Source: Tenrec ecaudatus (Eukaryota; Chordata; Mammalia; Afrosoricida; Tenrecidae). Taken from it: a stretch of DNA of 64,000 bases. The notes beneath the pieces were generated by a model that was given only the letters and a program-made list of their open reading frames with translations, was not told where the DNA came from and did no database searches. The translations under genes were made by a program, and so were the position numbers. Below, in pieces: positions 1 through 11,890 of the stretch (positions are counted from its first letter, which is position 1; each line of letters begins with the position of its first letter). The stretch lies in the NCBI RefSeq assembly GCF_050624435.1, contig NC_134537.1, positions 16,426,584-16,490,583 on the forward strand, given 5' to 3'.

Positions 1-600
1 AAAATAGTAAATAAATGTGAAAAACCATTGCTGTACTGTTTAGTTTTTTAATAAGAAGATATCTAAGACTTTGAATATGCACAGTTAGTTACTTATTAGT
101 ATGTATTATTAATGAGTTAGCCTTATATAATATGCATCACACACAAAGATATGTTTATCTGCTTCAGGGAACCTTTTCTAGATATCATCTTTTTCCTTCC
201 ATTTATTTCTTCAATATTCATTCTCATATTGAACTCTTTCTGTCTTGTTGTCCCTGGTTCTGGCATCAAGTAACCAAATCCATATCCACTGCTGAAGAGA
301 TTTGCTTCCTCAAATCTGCTGTAACATACACTAACATACACTTATCACCCAGGAAAGAACATCTGTTTACATAGGATGGAAGACTTCATTCATTTATTTG
401 TTTCGTGAACATCCACTAAGAACTTACTCTAATCCAGGCACTGTGTTAAATGATAGAGATACAAAAAAAAAAATTAGCAGCTTTACCTCTAGAACCCTAC
501 AACTGAATACTAAAACCAGATTGCGATCAAGTGGATTCCCACTCAAAGAAACCCACGAGGACAGAGGAGAGCTGCCCTTTTGAGTTTCTGAGACATGATC
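1..600. other. unannotated AT-rich stretch
   Basis: I see no gene, RNA or recognisable repeat here. Short open frames on both strands have no family likeness and no splice or start context worth trusting. Confidence 0.5.
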
Positions 601-604
601 CAAG

Positions 605-715
605 CGGACAGCCTCCTTTGTCTACCTTGGAGTAGCTGGTGGAGTCAAGCACCTGACTTTGTGGTTAGCAGCTCAGGGCGTAACTCATTATGCCATCAGA
701 GACCCATGGCTGAAT
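605..715 (-). repeat. AfroSINE-like fragment
   Basis: The plus strand carries the reverse complement of the tRNA-derived head of an AfroSINE: a 'ggttagcagc' motif followed by a block equivalent to 'cactatgccaccagggct' (here diverged around 690-715). Family membership is by recognition of this recurring motif, which occurs about ten times in the window. Strongly diverged, so an old copy. Confidence 0.5.
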
Positions 716-814
716 ACTATCTAATATTTCAACTGAACTCACAGCAAGACTTAGAGGTACCCATAGATTCTGAAGTTTATTGCAGCAAATAGTTCAAAAC
801 TCCGCATTATCCCA

Positions 815-1225
815 TGCCTTCCTCACAATCATGGCTGTATTTGAGCACATTGTTGCAGCCACTGTCAATCATCTCATTGAGTCTTGCTCTTTTTTATTGA
901 CCCTCTACTTCAGTAAGCATGATGTCCTTCTCCAGGATGGGTCTCTCTTGACAGCATACACAGAGTGTGTGAATGTAAATCTCTACAGTCATTTTTTAAA
1001 GGAGTATTCTGGCTGTACTTCTTCCAAGACAGTTTTGTTTGTTCATCTAGAAGTCTATGGTATATACAATTTGTTTTGCCAAAACCATAATTCAAGTGCA
1101 TTCCTTCTTCAGTCATCCTTCATTCCTTTTCTATCTTTTGCATGCAAATGAGGTGATTAACATGTCCTAGCTTGAGTCAGGCACAGCTGAATCCTCAAGG
1201 TGGCATGTTTGCTTCTTTAGTGATA
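815..1225 (-). mobile_element. RTE-type LINE 3' region, antisense
   Basis: The plus strand reads as the complement of the 3' part of the afrotherian RTE (BovB-like) LINE. Shared landmarks with other copies in this window are 'gttgcagccact', 'gatgtccttctccagg', 'cttcttccaagaca' and 'attcaagtgcat'. It has no usable reading frame and is a dead fragment. The open frames seen here on both strands are incidental. Confidence 0.7.
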
Positions 1226-1257
1226 ATAACTAATATTTAGTGGGGGCTTAACAGTAT

Positions 1258-1445
1258 ATTAGAAGACCTGGTGGTCTACTGGTTATGCTTTGGGGTGTGA
1301 TCTTCCTGGTTAGCAGTTAGAAACCATCAGCAGCTCCTGATGAGAAAGCCTGTGCTTTCTACTCCACTGAACAGTGATAGTCTTGGAACACACAAGGGGT
1401 CACTGTGAATCAGCATTGGCTTGATAACAGTGAGTTTTTTGGTTG
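1258..1445 (+). repeat. AfroSINE-like copy
   Basis: Sense-orientation tRNA-derived SINE: a 'cctggtggtctactggttatg' type head with A-box and B-box-like parts, then the body ending in a 'gggtcactgtgaatcag' block that resembles the RTE-derived SINE tail 'gtcgctatgagtcgg'. Afrotherian SINEs of this type share their 3' end with the RTE LINE that mobilises them. Confidence 0.65.
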
Positions 1446-1589
1446 AGTTATCGATTGTATTAGACCCTCATTGTTGAATAATTCGGACAATATATTTTCA
1501 TCTTTAAAACAGCCTAAAGACAGCTGTTATCAAAATCTCTCATTTGATGAATGAGAAACTTAAACCTATCGCTCAATACTTGCCCTCAT

Positions 1590-2790
1590 GGGTGCTTTAG
1601 CAAAGTGTGATGAAAAAAATCAGATGGTGCCCAGCTATCAAAAAGATTAGTATCAGGGGTCTTTAAAGTTTGTGCTACAACTAGCAGCCAACTAAGGGAG
1701 GTGTCAGGTAAGTACACACGAAAGGAGCACACCACCTCGTTTGATTGAAGGATTGTGAATAATAAACCTCAGAACAGAGGAGGTAACTTGTATTAAGTAT
1801 GATGTAACTTGTATTAGAAATTAAATTCTGGGGATCCAGTTTTCAGCAGGTTATGGATACAGTGAAAGCCCAAAATCCATTTTCAGAGATTAAACCTCCA
1901 CTGAATGCCCTCAGACCATTGACGGGGCTGTGAATACTCCTGCCCTCCAACAAAGAGCATTGGAAAGTAGATGGTTCTACCGAAATAGATTCACATTTAA
2001 CACATTATTACTTGTTTTCCAATTTGACCAATTTTTACTTGTCCTCATTGCAATTATCTGTTTTCTTTTGGATTGAGGATTTTCTGAATTTTATGTTATT
2101 TTTTTAATCATTTTATTGGGGGCTCATAAAATTCTTATCAAAATCGATACATACATCCATTGTGTCAAGAGCAAATGTACATTTATTGCCGGCATCATTC
2201 TCAAAACATTTGCCTTCTACTTGAGCCCTTAATACCTGCTGCTCATTTTCCCCCTTCCTCCCCAGTGCCCCTACCTCATGAACCCTTCATCATTCATAAA
2301 TCATTATTATTTTTTCATCTATTACACTATTCAACATCTCCCCCCACCTTCTTCTCGCTGTCCACCCCCCAGAGAGGAGGCTATACATAGATTCTTGTAA
2401 TCAGTCCCTCCTTTCTACCCCACATTCTCTCCACCCTCCAGGCATCACCACTCTCACCACTTGTCCAGGAGGAGTCTTCTGTCCTGGATTCCCTGTGTTT
2501 CCAGTTGCTATCTGTGCCTATGTTGTTATTTTTTAGTTATTTTCTATATATAAAATCCAGCATAAGTAATCCAAACAGACAGTAACTAATAGCTCCATAG
2601 AGTTATGTCTGGAGAGACTGAGGGTAATGGTGAGCTAATAATCATCAGGAAAAAAAATGAAGAAAATGTTCTAAAAATGATTGTGGTGATGATTTCACAT
2701 CTCTTTTTTCATATATTTAAAACATTGGGTTTTATGGTATATAAATTAAATGCCAATAAAATTTATAAAATAAAGAGAAAGTGAAGCTTA
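1590..2790 (+). mobile_element. L1-type LINE 3' end (family B, copy 1), split by an insertion
   Basis: The 1590-2100 part matches, motif by motif, a second copy at 42110-42640 ('gtgatgaaaaaaatcagatg', 'cagtgaaagcccaaa', 'ttgtttt ccaatttgacc'). It resumes at about 2535 ('aaaatccag', 'gacagtaact') and ends in a block 2660-2770 ('aatgttctaaaaatgattg', 'ttttatggtatataaatta') that I recognise as the 3' end of mammalian L1MA/L1MB-like elements. The interruption is the antisense family A element at 2101-2518. No coding part is present. Confidence 0.65.
2101..2518 (-). mobile_element. L1-related family A element, 5'-truncated, nested in family B
   Basis: Antisense copy of the window's most frequent repeat. 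The plus strand opens with a T-rich tail complement and 'attttattgggggctcat', then 'cattctcaaaacatttgcc', 'tcatgaacccttcatcattc', and a C/T-rich stretch, and stops at 'ccagttgctatctgtgcc'. It is flanked by 'tatgttatttttt' (2092-2104) and 'tatgttgttatttttt' (2519-2534), a likely target duplication, showing that it inserted into the older family B copy. Confidence 0.75.
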
Positions 2791-4124
2791 GGGAGATAAA
2801 TATATTGGAATAATTATTACACTATACATATATAAATATTTTAAAGACTCTTAGGCATCTTTAAATTATATGGATGAGTAAAATTAAAATAATGTATAAA
2901 ATCAATTATTAATAGATATAATATGGGCAGTCCCTATGTTACAAATATCTGACTTACATACAATCCCAATAAAGTGTATTATATTAAAAATTCATGGTAC
3001 ATAGCAAATTTCTTAAGAAATGGGAACTACACCATGAGACATATCAAATGTTATTATGCTAAGTGTTTTATTATTATTGTATTAAAGTACATCTTTAAGT
3101 ATCTCTTTGATTTTTTATGCATAGAATGTTATGATAAATACCGTAACTAATAGAGATATTTGGCTAGCTCATATTAGATCCAAATTGTAACTAATTGTTC
3201 TGATTTACGTATAAATTCTACTTAGAGACAAATTTAAGAATGGAACATGTACATATTCAAAGATTTGCCTATGTGTGCATTCAAAAGTATGAAAATACAC
3301 TCTGAACAAAGAAAAATCTAATTCATGGTAGGAAAATGGGGAGAAGGCTAGGGGGGAGTACACAGGGCAACTTTTACAGTAGTTTTTAATTTTTTTATGC
3401 ATGAAATATTAGGGCAAAGGTGATAAAAGAAGGAATAAGTTTTAATTATTTTTATTAGTGTACTCTCCCCCTTGTTAATTTTATGTGAGTACATATTTGT
3501 TTGACATAAAGTCTTACTTGTTTGAATTAAAAATAAAATCTTCAAAATAGCATCAATTCTAATTATAAGGCCTGATCCTTGAGCCCACAGTAATAGCCAC
3601 CAAATGACTCTGTTTCCAAATGACACTACATTTCCTTTCCCCTTCTGCAGGTACCCTAATTTTATCAAGCTCAGTCCCATAAGACATTCTTTGACACCTT
3701 AAATGCACACAGATATAATGTCAGGACAGTAACATTTCTTTTCCATGCTGTTTCCCTTTAAATCTTTCTTATCTCAGTAAATACATCAGAAGTTCAAACA
3801 AAAATCTCTGGATCATCTTTGATCTTTTTATTTCACTGTCTCTACTTCCAATCCATCAGAAAGTCCTGCTGGCTTTGCTGAAAAATATAACCTAAAATGG
3901 CACATTTCTCCATTTTCATTGCCACCACCCTATTCAATGCCGCCCTCTCCTATTATTTTGCACTGAATTAGCCATTAGCTAAGGTTTACAAAGGAAATAT
4001 ATTTACAAAGATAAAAGTATACAAAGGAACATTTAAAATTATTCCCCAATTTTTTAAGGAAATGGAGTAGCAAAAAGGTAAAGGCTCTGTTATTGGAGTA
4101 CTAGTCATTTGAGGAAGGGCTGGA
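2791..4124. other. unannotated AT-rich stretch
   Basis: Low-GC sequence without a gene or a repeat I can name. The 110-codon minus-strand open frame around 3348-3680 has no family likeness and sits in AT-rich DNA, so I do not call it a gene. Confidence 0.5.
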
Positions 4125-4392
4125 GAAATATAAAGGAGGACATTTGTAATTTTCCAACATTGCAGCACTGCTGGATGCAGCAGAGGACATGAAACAAGTG
4201 ATATCATTGCTGATGTCAGGTGGATCTTGGCTGAAAGCAAGAATATTACAAAGACGTTTACTTGTGTTTTAACTATGCCAAGGCATTCAAATCTGTGGAT
4301 AATAGCAAACTATGGATACATTTGAGGAGAATAGGAATTCTAGAATACTTAATTCTGCTCACACAGAACTTGTACATGAATCAACAGGCAGG
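4125..4392 (+). mobile_element. RTE-type LINE, reverse-transcriptase fragment
   Basis: Sense fragment of the RT domain of the afrotherian RTE LINE: the run 'ctatgccaaggcattcaaat' (4274 onward), encoding a YAKAF-like motif typical of LINE RT domain 1, is followed by 'aactatggatacatttgagg'. The homologous stretch occurs again at about 53600-53700. Frameshifted and dead. It stops abruptly where an LTR-like element begins at 4393. Confidence 0.7.
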
Positions 4393-4985
4393 TGTACAAA
4401 CAACATAATCTGTGTCAATTTGGGTTTGAGAGGATTAAGAGTGAAGGGGTGGAGTCTAGTCTGTCAATCGGATCATAGCCACAGTGAGGCCTCTGAATGG
4501 GCATGGTCTCCTCCTGAGAATTCTGGGAAATTCTATAATTTGCTTCCTGGAGGTGAGAGACACTTCTCTCTCTTTCTGCTCTCTCCCTGGGAGACATTAC
4601 AGCTGACAAGACACATAGAACTACATTAAAGCCCTGAGCTGGAGAAGCCACATGGACCAACCCTGATGCAACCAGACTTCTGAAGCCACAGAAGCCACAT
4701 AGAGATCCCTGCCAATGCTGAGATGCTTATAACGCCACTGGATCCAAAGACTTTCTACCCACTGGTCTGTGATTGTCCTGCATTTGGCATCATTGCATGT
4801 GTTTCATGAATCTGAAGAGGAGTTTAAAGGTTGGCTTTGAACATGGGGCTAATATCGGACATATGGGCTTGGAGTGGACTGTGTTGGGATGCTTTCTTAA
4901 TGTAAAATGACCCTTTCTATGAAACTCTTTCTTATACCCATGGGTTTCTATGGATTTGTTTCTGTAGGCTACCGGACTAACAGTC
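4393..4985 (-). mobile_element. ERVL/MLT2-like solo LTR (family C), antisense
   Basis: Antisense member of an about 500-bp family that begins TGTGTTAGTC and ends CTACCACA in sense orientation. Diagnostic blocks on the plus strand are 'gaaggggtggagtctag', 'ctcctgagaattctggg', 'catcattgcatgtgtttc' and 'gactaac' near the end. The TG...CA termini and 5-bp duplications at better copies in this window argue for an LTR, and the head resembles mammalian MLT2/ERVL LTRs. No internal retroviral sequence is attached. Confidence 0.65.
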
Positions 4986-5049
4986 AGCAAACCCAGCTCT
5001 TTGAACTAAATGCCCAGATGCACCCACTCCAATAAACCTCGACTGAAAG

Positions 5050-5743
5050 GCATTTTGCTCCACTTCCCTGAGTCAGCAAGCCCTTCTTAGCCAATTAATT
5101 GCCCAGACTCCACAAGGCAGATTCTTGTACAAGAGCACTCAGCTTTACTTCTTCCATTGCTCTGGCTCCTTGTTCTGCTGGGATTCCTCTGATAGGATGG
5201 TGGTCTTCTAGGTTGAAGAGGTTCATTGCCACCACTTGACTTCCAGTTTGTCATATTATGTTGGCTTACGTGGTGCTGGAAGTTGTGTCACTGATATTTC
5301 CAAGACCAGCACGGTCACCCTAAGTAACCAGGTTTCAGCAGAGCTTCCAGACTAAGAGCACACTATGAAGAAGGTACAGGCTGTCCATTCCTGAGCAACT
5401 GGCCACTGGAAACCTTATAAATAGCAGCAGAACATTGTCAGATGTATCTCCAGAGATTGAGCTTCTCAAGATCAAACTTCTTAAAAGCAGTCTACCATAA
5501 TGACTTGAAAGGAATAAAGCCTTTAGAACTGTCATTTGGTGATATAGCAACTCTCAACATGAGAAGAGACAGCTGCGAACACCCATTAACAGTAACACGG
5601 AATATATGAAGTATCAATCTAGGAAAATTGGAAATCATCAAAATTGAAATGAACATGTAGAGACTGATATCCTAGGAATTATCTGAAATGGAATGATATT
5701 GGTCATTTTGATATTGTGAAATAATCTTTATGATTTACTATGA
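5050..5743 (+). mobile_element. RTE-type LINE 5' region, part 1
   Basis: 5'UTR and start of the endonuclease ORF of an RTE LINE. Landmarks: 'ttgaagaggttcattgccac' (5213), 'ggtttcagcagagcttccag' (5331), 'caatctaggaaaattggaaa' (5613), then 'gatatcctaggaattatctg'. The last, ending in 'atttactatg', is the place where the endonuclease domain of intact copies continues; here it is cut by an LTR at 5744 and resumes at 6349. The frame is broken. Confidence 0.7.
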
Positions 5744-6348
5744 TGTGTTAGTCTGACTTAACTAGAGAAATTCAGAGACAGTTCTGTGTAAGAAAGAATT
5801 TTGAATCAAAGAGCAATTGTACATTAAGAAAACATCCCCGCCTAGTTCAAATCAAGTCTGTGTTAGTCCAGGTGGACTAGAGAAACATACTCACGGGGAC
5901 TCATGAATAAAAAAGAGATTTATATATAAGAGCAATTGAATATTGAGAAAATGGCCCAGGCCAGTCCAGATCAAGTCCTTGAGTCTGATATTTAGCCCAT
6001 ATGTCTGATACCAATCTATAAATTCCTCTTCAGACTCACACAGAACATACAATAGGACCAGTGGGTACATGGTCTTATGGATACAGTGGTGGTGGAAACT
6101 TCTCAGTGCTGGCATGGGTTTCCAAGTGGCTCTTCCAGCTCCAGGACTTTGGCTGCATCAGCAGAGCTCCATCTGGCCGGTCAACAGGAATGTCTCCCAA
6201 GAGGTGTGCATGAGTTCTGCCTCTAGTGAGCTATTTATCTTCTTATTGCCTCCAAATGAGGGCATCGAGCTGCAACCTGACTGACAGGATAAACTCCACC
6301 CTTCACTCTTAACAGTGTCAAGTTCACAGCTATTATGTAACTACCACA
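5744..6348 (+). mobile_element. family C LTR with a duplicated 5' head
   Basis: A single insertion inside an RTE LINE. It starts TGTGTTAGTC at 5744, runs 115 bases into the LTR, then at 5859 starts TGTGTTAGTC again and runs to a normal end 'taactaccaca' at 6348. The flanks are 'tatga' (5739-5743) and 'tatgc' (6349-6353), an imperfect 5-bp duplication of the ERVL kind, and the RTE sequence is continuous across the pair. So the LTR head is present twice within one insertion. Confidence 0.7.
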
Positions 6349-6520
6349 TATGCCAAGATTGAGTAATTCAAGAAGAATGTTGTCACCTTGATTGTGACAA
6401 AAGGCATCTTAGAGCTATCTTGAAGTACAAGGCTGGCGGTGACAGGATAATCTCTCTACACATACAGGAATTCTACTCAATCTACAAGATTCACAACCAA
6501 TTGGAATGATGGTGCATGAG
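6349..6520 (+). mobile_element. RTE-type LINE endonuclease region, part 2
   Basis: Continuation of the RTE copy interrupted at 5744: 'atcttgaagtacaaggctgg' followed by 'ggataatctctctacacat' corresponds to the endonuclease segment that follows 'tactatg' in intact copies. It degenerates after about 6515. Confidence 0.65.
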
Positions 6521-6529
6521 CTGGGTATA

Positions 6530-6640
6530 ACATCTCCTCCATTTCTTGTCCCCCAAACTGTGGGAAAATAACTTTCTGTTGATTAAAGCCATTTACTTCT
6601 GGTACTTCTGGTAAGACATCACCAGATAACTAAGACGTAT
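6530..6640 (+). repeat. MLT1/MST-like LTR 3' fragment
   Basis: 'aactttctgttgattaaagc' followed by 'ttctggta' and 'agataactaagac' resembles the 3' end of MaLR LTRs (polyadenylation-signal region, then the '...actaagaca' end). Short and diverged; other old repeats could look like this. Confidence 0.4.
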
Positions 6641-7469
6641 AATATTCAAAGAAGTTTATGCAAGTCAGGTAAAGTAATTACAGACCTATTTTTCATAAAA
6701 GAGATCACAGAATGTTTAGTCTGTGCAAGGAAACCATATAAAATAACTGTCAACCCAGATTGTGTCCCGAGGAACATAACCAGAAGGTTAGAAGGGGGAA
6801 AAGCACATTGGTTGCCATCTAAAGGTAGAGATTTGTACATATCTTCTATCTTCCAAGGTCTATCTTATAGCATCAGAGAAGACAAAAATGATTTTTAAAA
6901 AATAAGTTTTAAAAAAAACACTTTCACATTTCCAAAATGATCTGCAGCTGCAAGTAGAGTGCTTAGTGGTCAAGAAACTGTAAAATAATCCACAAGTTCA
7001 AGAATGCAGAGAGAAGAGCAATATCACAAATGCAGATACTATCTCCTCAAAGACAATAACCGGAGTAGGAGCACCTACATACATGAAAACTGAGGGCCAG
7101 CTGACAGGCCATGCATGTCGGTAAGCACTGGGCCATGCAGTCCCAATTAGGGAATCTGCTTCCATTGTAAGCAGTGAGTGTTAGACTTGCCTTATAGGAT
7201 ATTAGTTCTCTACGATTGAACCACACTAAGGAAACATGGGGGTCGATATATTCATAAGGCCAAAGTAATCTGCTTCTCACACATGAACATTCACAGAAAT
7301 GTACTTTTACCTACCACTACTATCTCAACGTAGAGGTAGCAGTCTCTAAAAAGAGAATACCAATCACCTCATTTAATAATTTTAAAGATATAGTAAAATA
7401 TGGCAGACATAAAAATTGCATAAGAACATGATGGCTGTTGTAAAGGCATCTCATCATGAGTCTATATGT
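6641..7469. other. unannotated stretch
   Basis: No gene, RNA or nameable repeat recognised. Short open frames on the minus strand have no family likeness. Confidence 0.45.
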
Positions 7470-7700
7470 AATGGAAGGCATCCACTGCTGAGTTCTGTGC
7501 CATCATATGATTGCACCCATTGCTGCAGCCACTACGTAATCCAAGTCACTGAAGCTAATCCTCTTGTTCACTGACCCTTTACTCTGGCAACAGTGATGTC
7601 CTTCTCTGGGGGGAAGTCCCTCCTGATAGCATGTTCCAATTACATGACACAAAGTCTCACCTTTCTGGTTTCTCAGAAGCAATTTGGCTGCAAACTTAGT
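7470..7700 (-). mobile_element. RTE-type LINE 3' fragment, antisense
   Basis: The plus strand shows 'cccattgctgcagccactac', 'ctgaccctttactctgg', and 'gatgtccttctctgg', the same order as the antisense RTE copies at 815 and 26736. Diverged and non-coding. Confidence 0.6.
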
Positions 7701-7734
7701 CTAGGATAGGTATGTTTATTCTGTCCTTGGTCCA

Positions 7735-8364
7735 TGTTGTTGTTGTTGTTGTTGTTAGGTGCTATCAAGTGAGTTCCAACTCATAGGAACCTTCTGTACA
7801 GCAGAAGGATGTATCACCAGTCCCATGCTATGCTCATGATTGTGCTTAAGTTTGACCCATAGCTCCAGGCACTATGTCCATCCATCTTTCTTACTGTCTT
7901 CCTCTTTTTTGTGCCTCTCTACCATGCATAATATTATTTTCCAGAGGTTCTCTCTAGATAACATGAGAAGTATACAAGACGGAGTTTCATAAGTTTTGCT
8001 TCTAAGGAACTTTATTCTAGCCACACCTTTATGGTCAACTCTACTTTGAGAAGGCAGGTCTTCCTCAATCCTATTTTAAGTGCCTTCTGAGTTGAGGGGC
8101 TCATCATCTAGAATTATCTCTGACAACAATCTTACTGTTGCTCATGAGATTTTCACTATCTGTCAAGGTTTTGCTTCCATTCATAAAATATTTAGGCGTT
8201 GATTCCTTACAAGTGGTCAGCCTATACCTTTTTCAAAGCCTTATTTTTGTCTTGGAGTTCTGCTGAAGCCTATTCACTTTGGGTGACACTCCAGGAGTTT
8301 GAAACACAAGTGACATAGCTGCCAGTATCACAACAACACACAAGCCACCACAGTTCAACAGCCT
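7735..8364 (-). mobile_element. internally deleted RTE-type LINE, antisense
   Basis: Opens with a (TGT)n run at 7735-7756 and 'aggtgctatcaagtgagttc', the reverse complement of the RTE 3' end with its (ACA)n tail. From about 8265 it shows the reverse complement of the RTE 5' region ('tttgaaacacaagtgacata', 'acacacaagccaccacag'). The 3' tail and 5' region are therefore brought together with the coding body missing, which may be an internal deletion or two abutting copies. Confidence 0.6.
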
Positions 8365-9690
8365 GAGAGACAAGTGAGTTATTGAACACAGAATAGCTAA
8401 AGCAAAGTGAAGTAAAAGGGCAAAGCATCACCTTCCTGACAAGATAACTGAAGACAAAGTGGGTACATAAGCAAATGTGGTGAAGAAAGCTGATGGATCC
8501 CAGCTATGAAAAGATAAAGCATCTGGGGCCTTAAAGACTTGAAGACAAACAAATGGCCATCTAGTTCAGAAGCAACAAAATCCCCCATGAAAGAAGCACA
8601 CCAGCCTGTGTGATCATGAAGTGTCGATGGGATCAGACATTGGGCATCAGAGACCCAAAACAAAACAAAACAAAATCATATTGATGTGAATTAGGGAGAG
8701 GATAGAGTGAGGAACCAAAGCCCATCATTAGTTAACTGGATACCCCCTGTCAGAAGGTTCGCACAAGAGAGACAAGCCAGTCAGGGTGCAGTATAACACT
8801 GACAAAACACAGAGCCTTCCTCTAGTGCTTTTATGCTTCCCCCATACACACTATCATGACCATACTGGTACAGAAAAAACTCACAACGAATCCAAGACAG
8901 ATAAACGCTTCAGGACCAATAAGAGGAGTTGAATACTAGGAGGGGAAAGGATGGGGGGAGGGGCCAAGACAGAGCCAACCACAATAATCGACATATGGCT
9001 CCCCTCCCATGGGGGACAGACAACAGAAAAATGGGCGAAGAGAGACAGCAGTAGGTATAAGAAAAAAGAAAAAAGAAGAAGAATTTATCAATTATCAAGG
9101 GTCCATGGGGAAGGATGGTTGGAGGAAGTAGGGGCAAAATGAGTTGCTGATGCCAAGTACTCATGTAGAAAGAAAATGTTTTGGAAAAGATAGTGACAAC
9201 ACATATAAAGATGTGTTAGACTCAACAGGTATAAGTATGGATTGTGATAAGAGTTGTAAGAGCCCCCAATAATTTTTTTTAAGTCAAGAAGGAGATTTCA
9301 AAAGACAACTCAAGAAGACATGAAAGAATGGTACAAAGACCCAGTGTTGGAAAACAAGAAAGGACAAATACATTTGACAATTTTAAAACTAAAATAACTG
9401 AAGAAAAATTCAAGCTTCATGTTACAATACTGAAAAATTGCATGGACAAAATACTAACCCATGCGTGAAGCACCAATAGGAGATGAACGAATACACAGAG
9501 TCACTATATAAAAAGAATTGATTGGCATTCAACCATTTCATAAGTATAGCATACGATCAAGAACCAATGGGATTGAAAGAAGTCTGGGCTTCACTGGAAC
9601 CATTGGTGAAAAGCAAATCTCCAGGAATGGAAGGGACACCATCACCATATCTCAACAAATGTGATGACTCAGTACAAGAGATGCTGAGTT
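8365..9690 (+). mobile_element. RTE-type LINE body, split by a family A insertion
   Basis: 8365-8418 ('aatagctaaagcaaagtg', 'aagtaaaag') and 9281-9690 ('agatttcaaaagacaactc', 'gaatacacagagtcactata', 'gcatacgatcaagaaccaat') are consecutive parts of the region between the endonuclease and RT domains of an RTE LINE. They are separated by the family A element at 8421-9280. Frameshifted; the 61-codon open frame at 9522 is only a residue of the LINE ORF. Confidence 0.65.
8421..9280 (+). mobile_element. L1-related family A element nested in RTE
   Basis: Sense copy of about 860 bases: 'gcaaatgtggtgaagaaagc' (8470), 'gcacaccagcctgtgtgatc', 'gccagtcagggtgcagtata', a G-rich stretch, and the 3' tail 'gattgtgataagagttgtaa' followed by 'gagcccccaataa' and an A/T tail. 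Flanks 'aagtgaagtaaaagg' (8405-8419) and 'aagtcaagaagg' (9281-9292) look like a diverged target duplication, consistent with L1-type target-primed insertion. Confidence 0.75.
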
Positions 9691-9824
9691 ACACAGGGTT
9701 CTCTTGAGACAACCAGGGCACTTATGATTTTATACATTATCTTTAAAAAGCTTTACAGAAAAGCTCTACTCTCTGCATAAAGTTATGTCATTTGATATCC
9801 CTAATTCCAAGTATGCAAACTTTT

Positions 9825-10010
9825 TACTGTTGCATAACAAATTACTACAAATTCGGCACCTTAAAACAACTACTTATCATCTCTTTACTTCCGTGAATTC
9901 AGCATCCTGGCAAGGCTTAGCTGGGCCCCTATGCAGGTTCTGACAGAATTGCAATCAAAAGCATCAGCCACAATGGAGGTTTCTTTTTGAAGTTCATTAG
10001 CCTCTTCCTA
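9825..10010 (+). repeat. ancient mammalian interspersed repeat
   Basis: 'gttgcataacaaattactac' followed by 'ccttaaaacaac' and 'tcctggcaaggcttagctg' is a motif series that I know from a common old mammalian interspersed repeat; I am not sure of its class. It gives no coding potential. Confidence 0.4.
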
Positions 10011-10560
10011 CTTCACAGGAATGTTGACAGAACCTTTTTTTTTTTTTTAACTATGATACTATTCTTCTTTAAGGTCAAGAAGAGAACATCTTTCGTCTCA
10101 AGGAAGCCTAAATCTTCTTTTAAAGGAATCAATTGACTAGGTAAATCTCACTCAGAATAATCTTCCTTTAGATTAACTCAAAGCACAACTGACTGACCTT
10201 TTGGCTGCTTCATTTATTCTGATTTATTTGTGCTAAGGGGTAGCAATTTGGGATCTTTTAGCATTCTTTTCACAATTCCTAGTTAAATGGTTCAGGTTGT
10301 TCTTGATATAGTTTCTGAATTATTTTTGTTTAGTATTTGAAGAGTTGTTGCTATTAAAATATTAGAATCTAAGAGCTTTGAAACTGAAATGATTCTCAAG
10401 AGTCAGAGAACTCACATATGCTTAGAATGCAACGTGGAATATCCAAACACCGAGAAGAAATACAGATATGCATCCTGATTGAAATCATAGTTGTAGTCAA
10501 GTACATTTTGCCACTGTTTAGTGCAAAGGATATTTCTGTGATCTATATAAAATCTTAACA
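10011..10560. other. unannotated AT-rich stretch
   Basis: Contains a T run at about 10037-10049 and otherwise nothing I can name. No exon-like segment noticed. Confidence 0.45.
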
Positions 10561-10561
10561 A

Positions 10562-10757
10562 ATTCAGTATCATTGACTTGATTCCAACTCATAGTTATTT
10601 TAAAGGACAGAATAGAACTGCTCAATTAGAATTTCAGTGACTGTAAATCTCTGCAGCAATAGACAGCTTCATCTATCTCCACCATGGGTTTGAATTTCTG
10701 ACTTTATGGTTAGCAGCCTAAAAATTAACCCACTATATCACCAGGGTTTTCTTGTGA
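10562..10757 (-). repeat. AfroSINE-like copy, antisense
   Basis: The plus strand reads 'cttgattccaactcatag', 'acagaatagaactgctc', 'tatggttagcagcc', then 'caccagggttttc': the reverse complement of a full tRNA-derived AfroSINE in the right order. Confidence 0.7.
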
Positions 10758-11720
10758 TCTATATAAAGCAAGGTCTAACTCTTCCCCATTTGGAATAGGC
10801 TAGAAATGTCCCTGTGCACTTTCTCATGAAGTCTTCAAGTTTTATCAAGGTATTTTCTTAAGTCTTTCTGAAGCCAACTTTTCTAGAATCTAAAAAAATT
10901 TCCTTAAGACATACAGCATGGAGTAATTTGAACACATTGTATCAAACTAACTCAACCCCCTATGAAATAAAAGATGTAGCTAAGCCGTTTGGAACAAGAC
11001 TTCAGATGAGTTCTTCTTCATGTAGGCCTGGTCAATGAAGGGGAAACAACTATGTCCAGCTTACACATGGCAGCCAATTGCACCATTCTGTATACATGTT
11101 GCTCTCTACAGTCCAAGAAGAAAAATAAACACCTCTTGCATCTGATCCAGAACAGACATACAATGCCTCTTCTGAGTCTTTGTAATATTACATGAAAATC
11201 AACTGTGCACATGAATTTCTACCTAGCACTGAACACTGTTTTTTTTAATGACAAAAATCCAAACGGGTTATCTTGATTATCACATTGTTCAGTACATATT
11301 CAGACTGTGTACCTGACCTCCACTTGTTGATGACAGCAAATTTCAAAGCATGCATTACTTGTATCTACATACAAAACTGTTTATGAGAAATTGTAGTTAT
11401 TTTAATTTCTAGAAAAACTCAAACATTTCCCATGTTAAACCCTGCTTCCAAAACACTGTGTGATGGACATTCCCAGTTTCAGAGTAAAATAATGATAAAT
11501 TTGGTAATCATTTTCTCATCATGCACTCTTTTAAAAGTCTTATGTGGTCAAGTGAAAGAGTTTGGGGAAATCTGTTAAAACTCCCCTAAGAAAGATTAAT
11601 CTGAAACATTGAATTAGCTTTAGTTTCTTGTTGACCATCTCTTTCCCATTCCTCTCTTCATCTCAGAAACACTAGTCCCATGATAGTTTCTCCAGTAAAA
11701 AATGCAATCTGGCAATCATG
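10758..11720. other. unannotated stretch
   Basis: No gene or recognised repeat. The minus-strand open frame at 11018-11212 has no family likeness. Confidence 0.45.
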
Positions 11721-11721
11721 A

Positions 11722-11890
11722 TGAAACCCTCATTGTGTAGTGGTTAAGTGTTGGACTGTGATCTCTGGCCCTCAGTTCAAACCCATCAGCAGGAACCACC
11801 AGAAAGACTGGACTTTCTACTCCCATCAACAGCTACGGTATCGGATCCCATAGGGATTGCGATGAGTCAGCACTAACGTGATGGCAGGGA
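11722..11890 (+). repeat. AfroSINE-like copy
   Basis: Sense copy with the tRNA-derived head 'gaaaccctcattgtgtagtg' plus 'gttaagtg', a B-box-like 'cagttcaaacc', and the tail 'cccatagggattgcgatgag' and 'tcagcactaacg'. One of the better-preserved SINEs in the window. Confidence 0.75.
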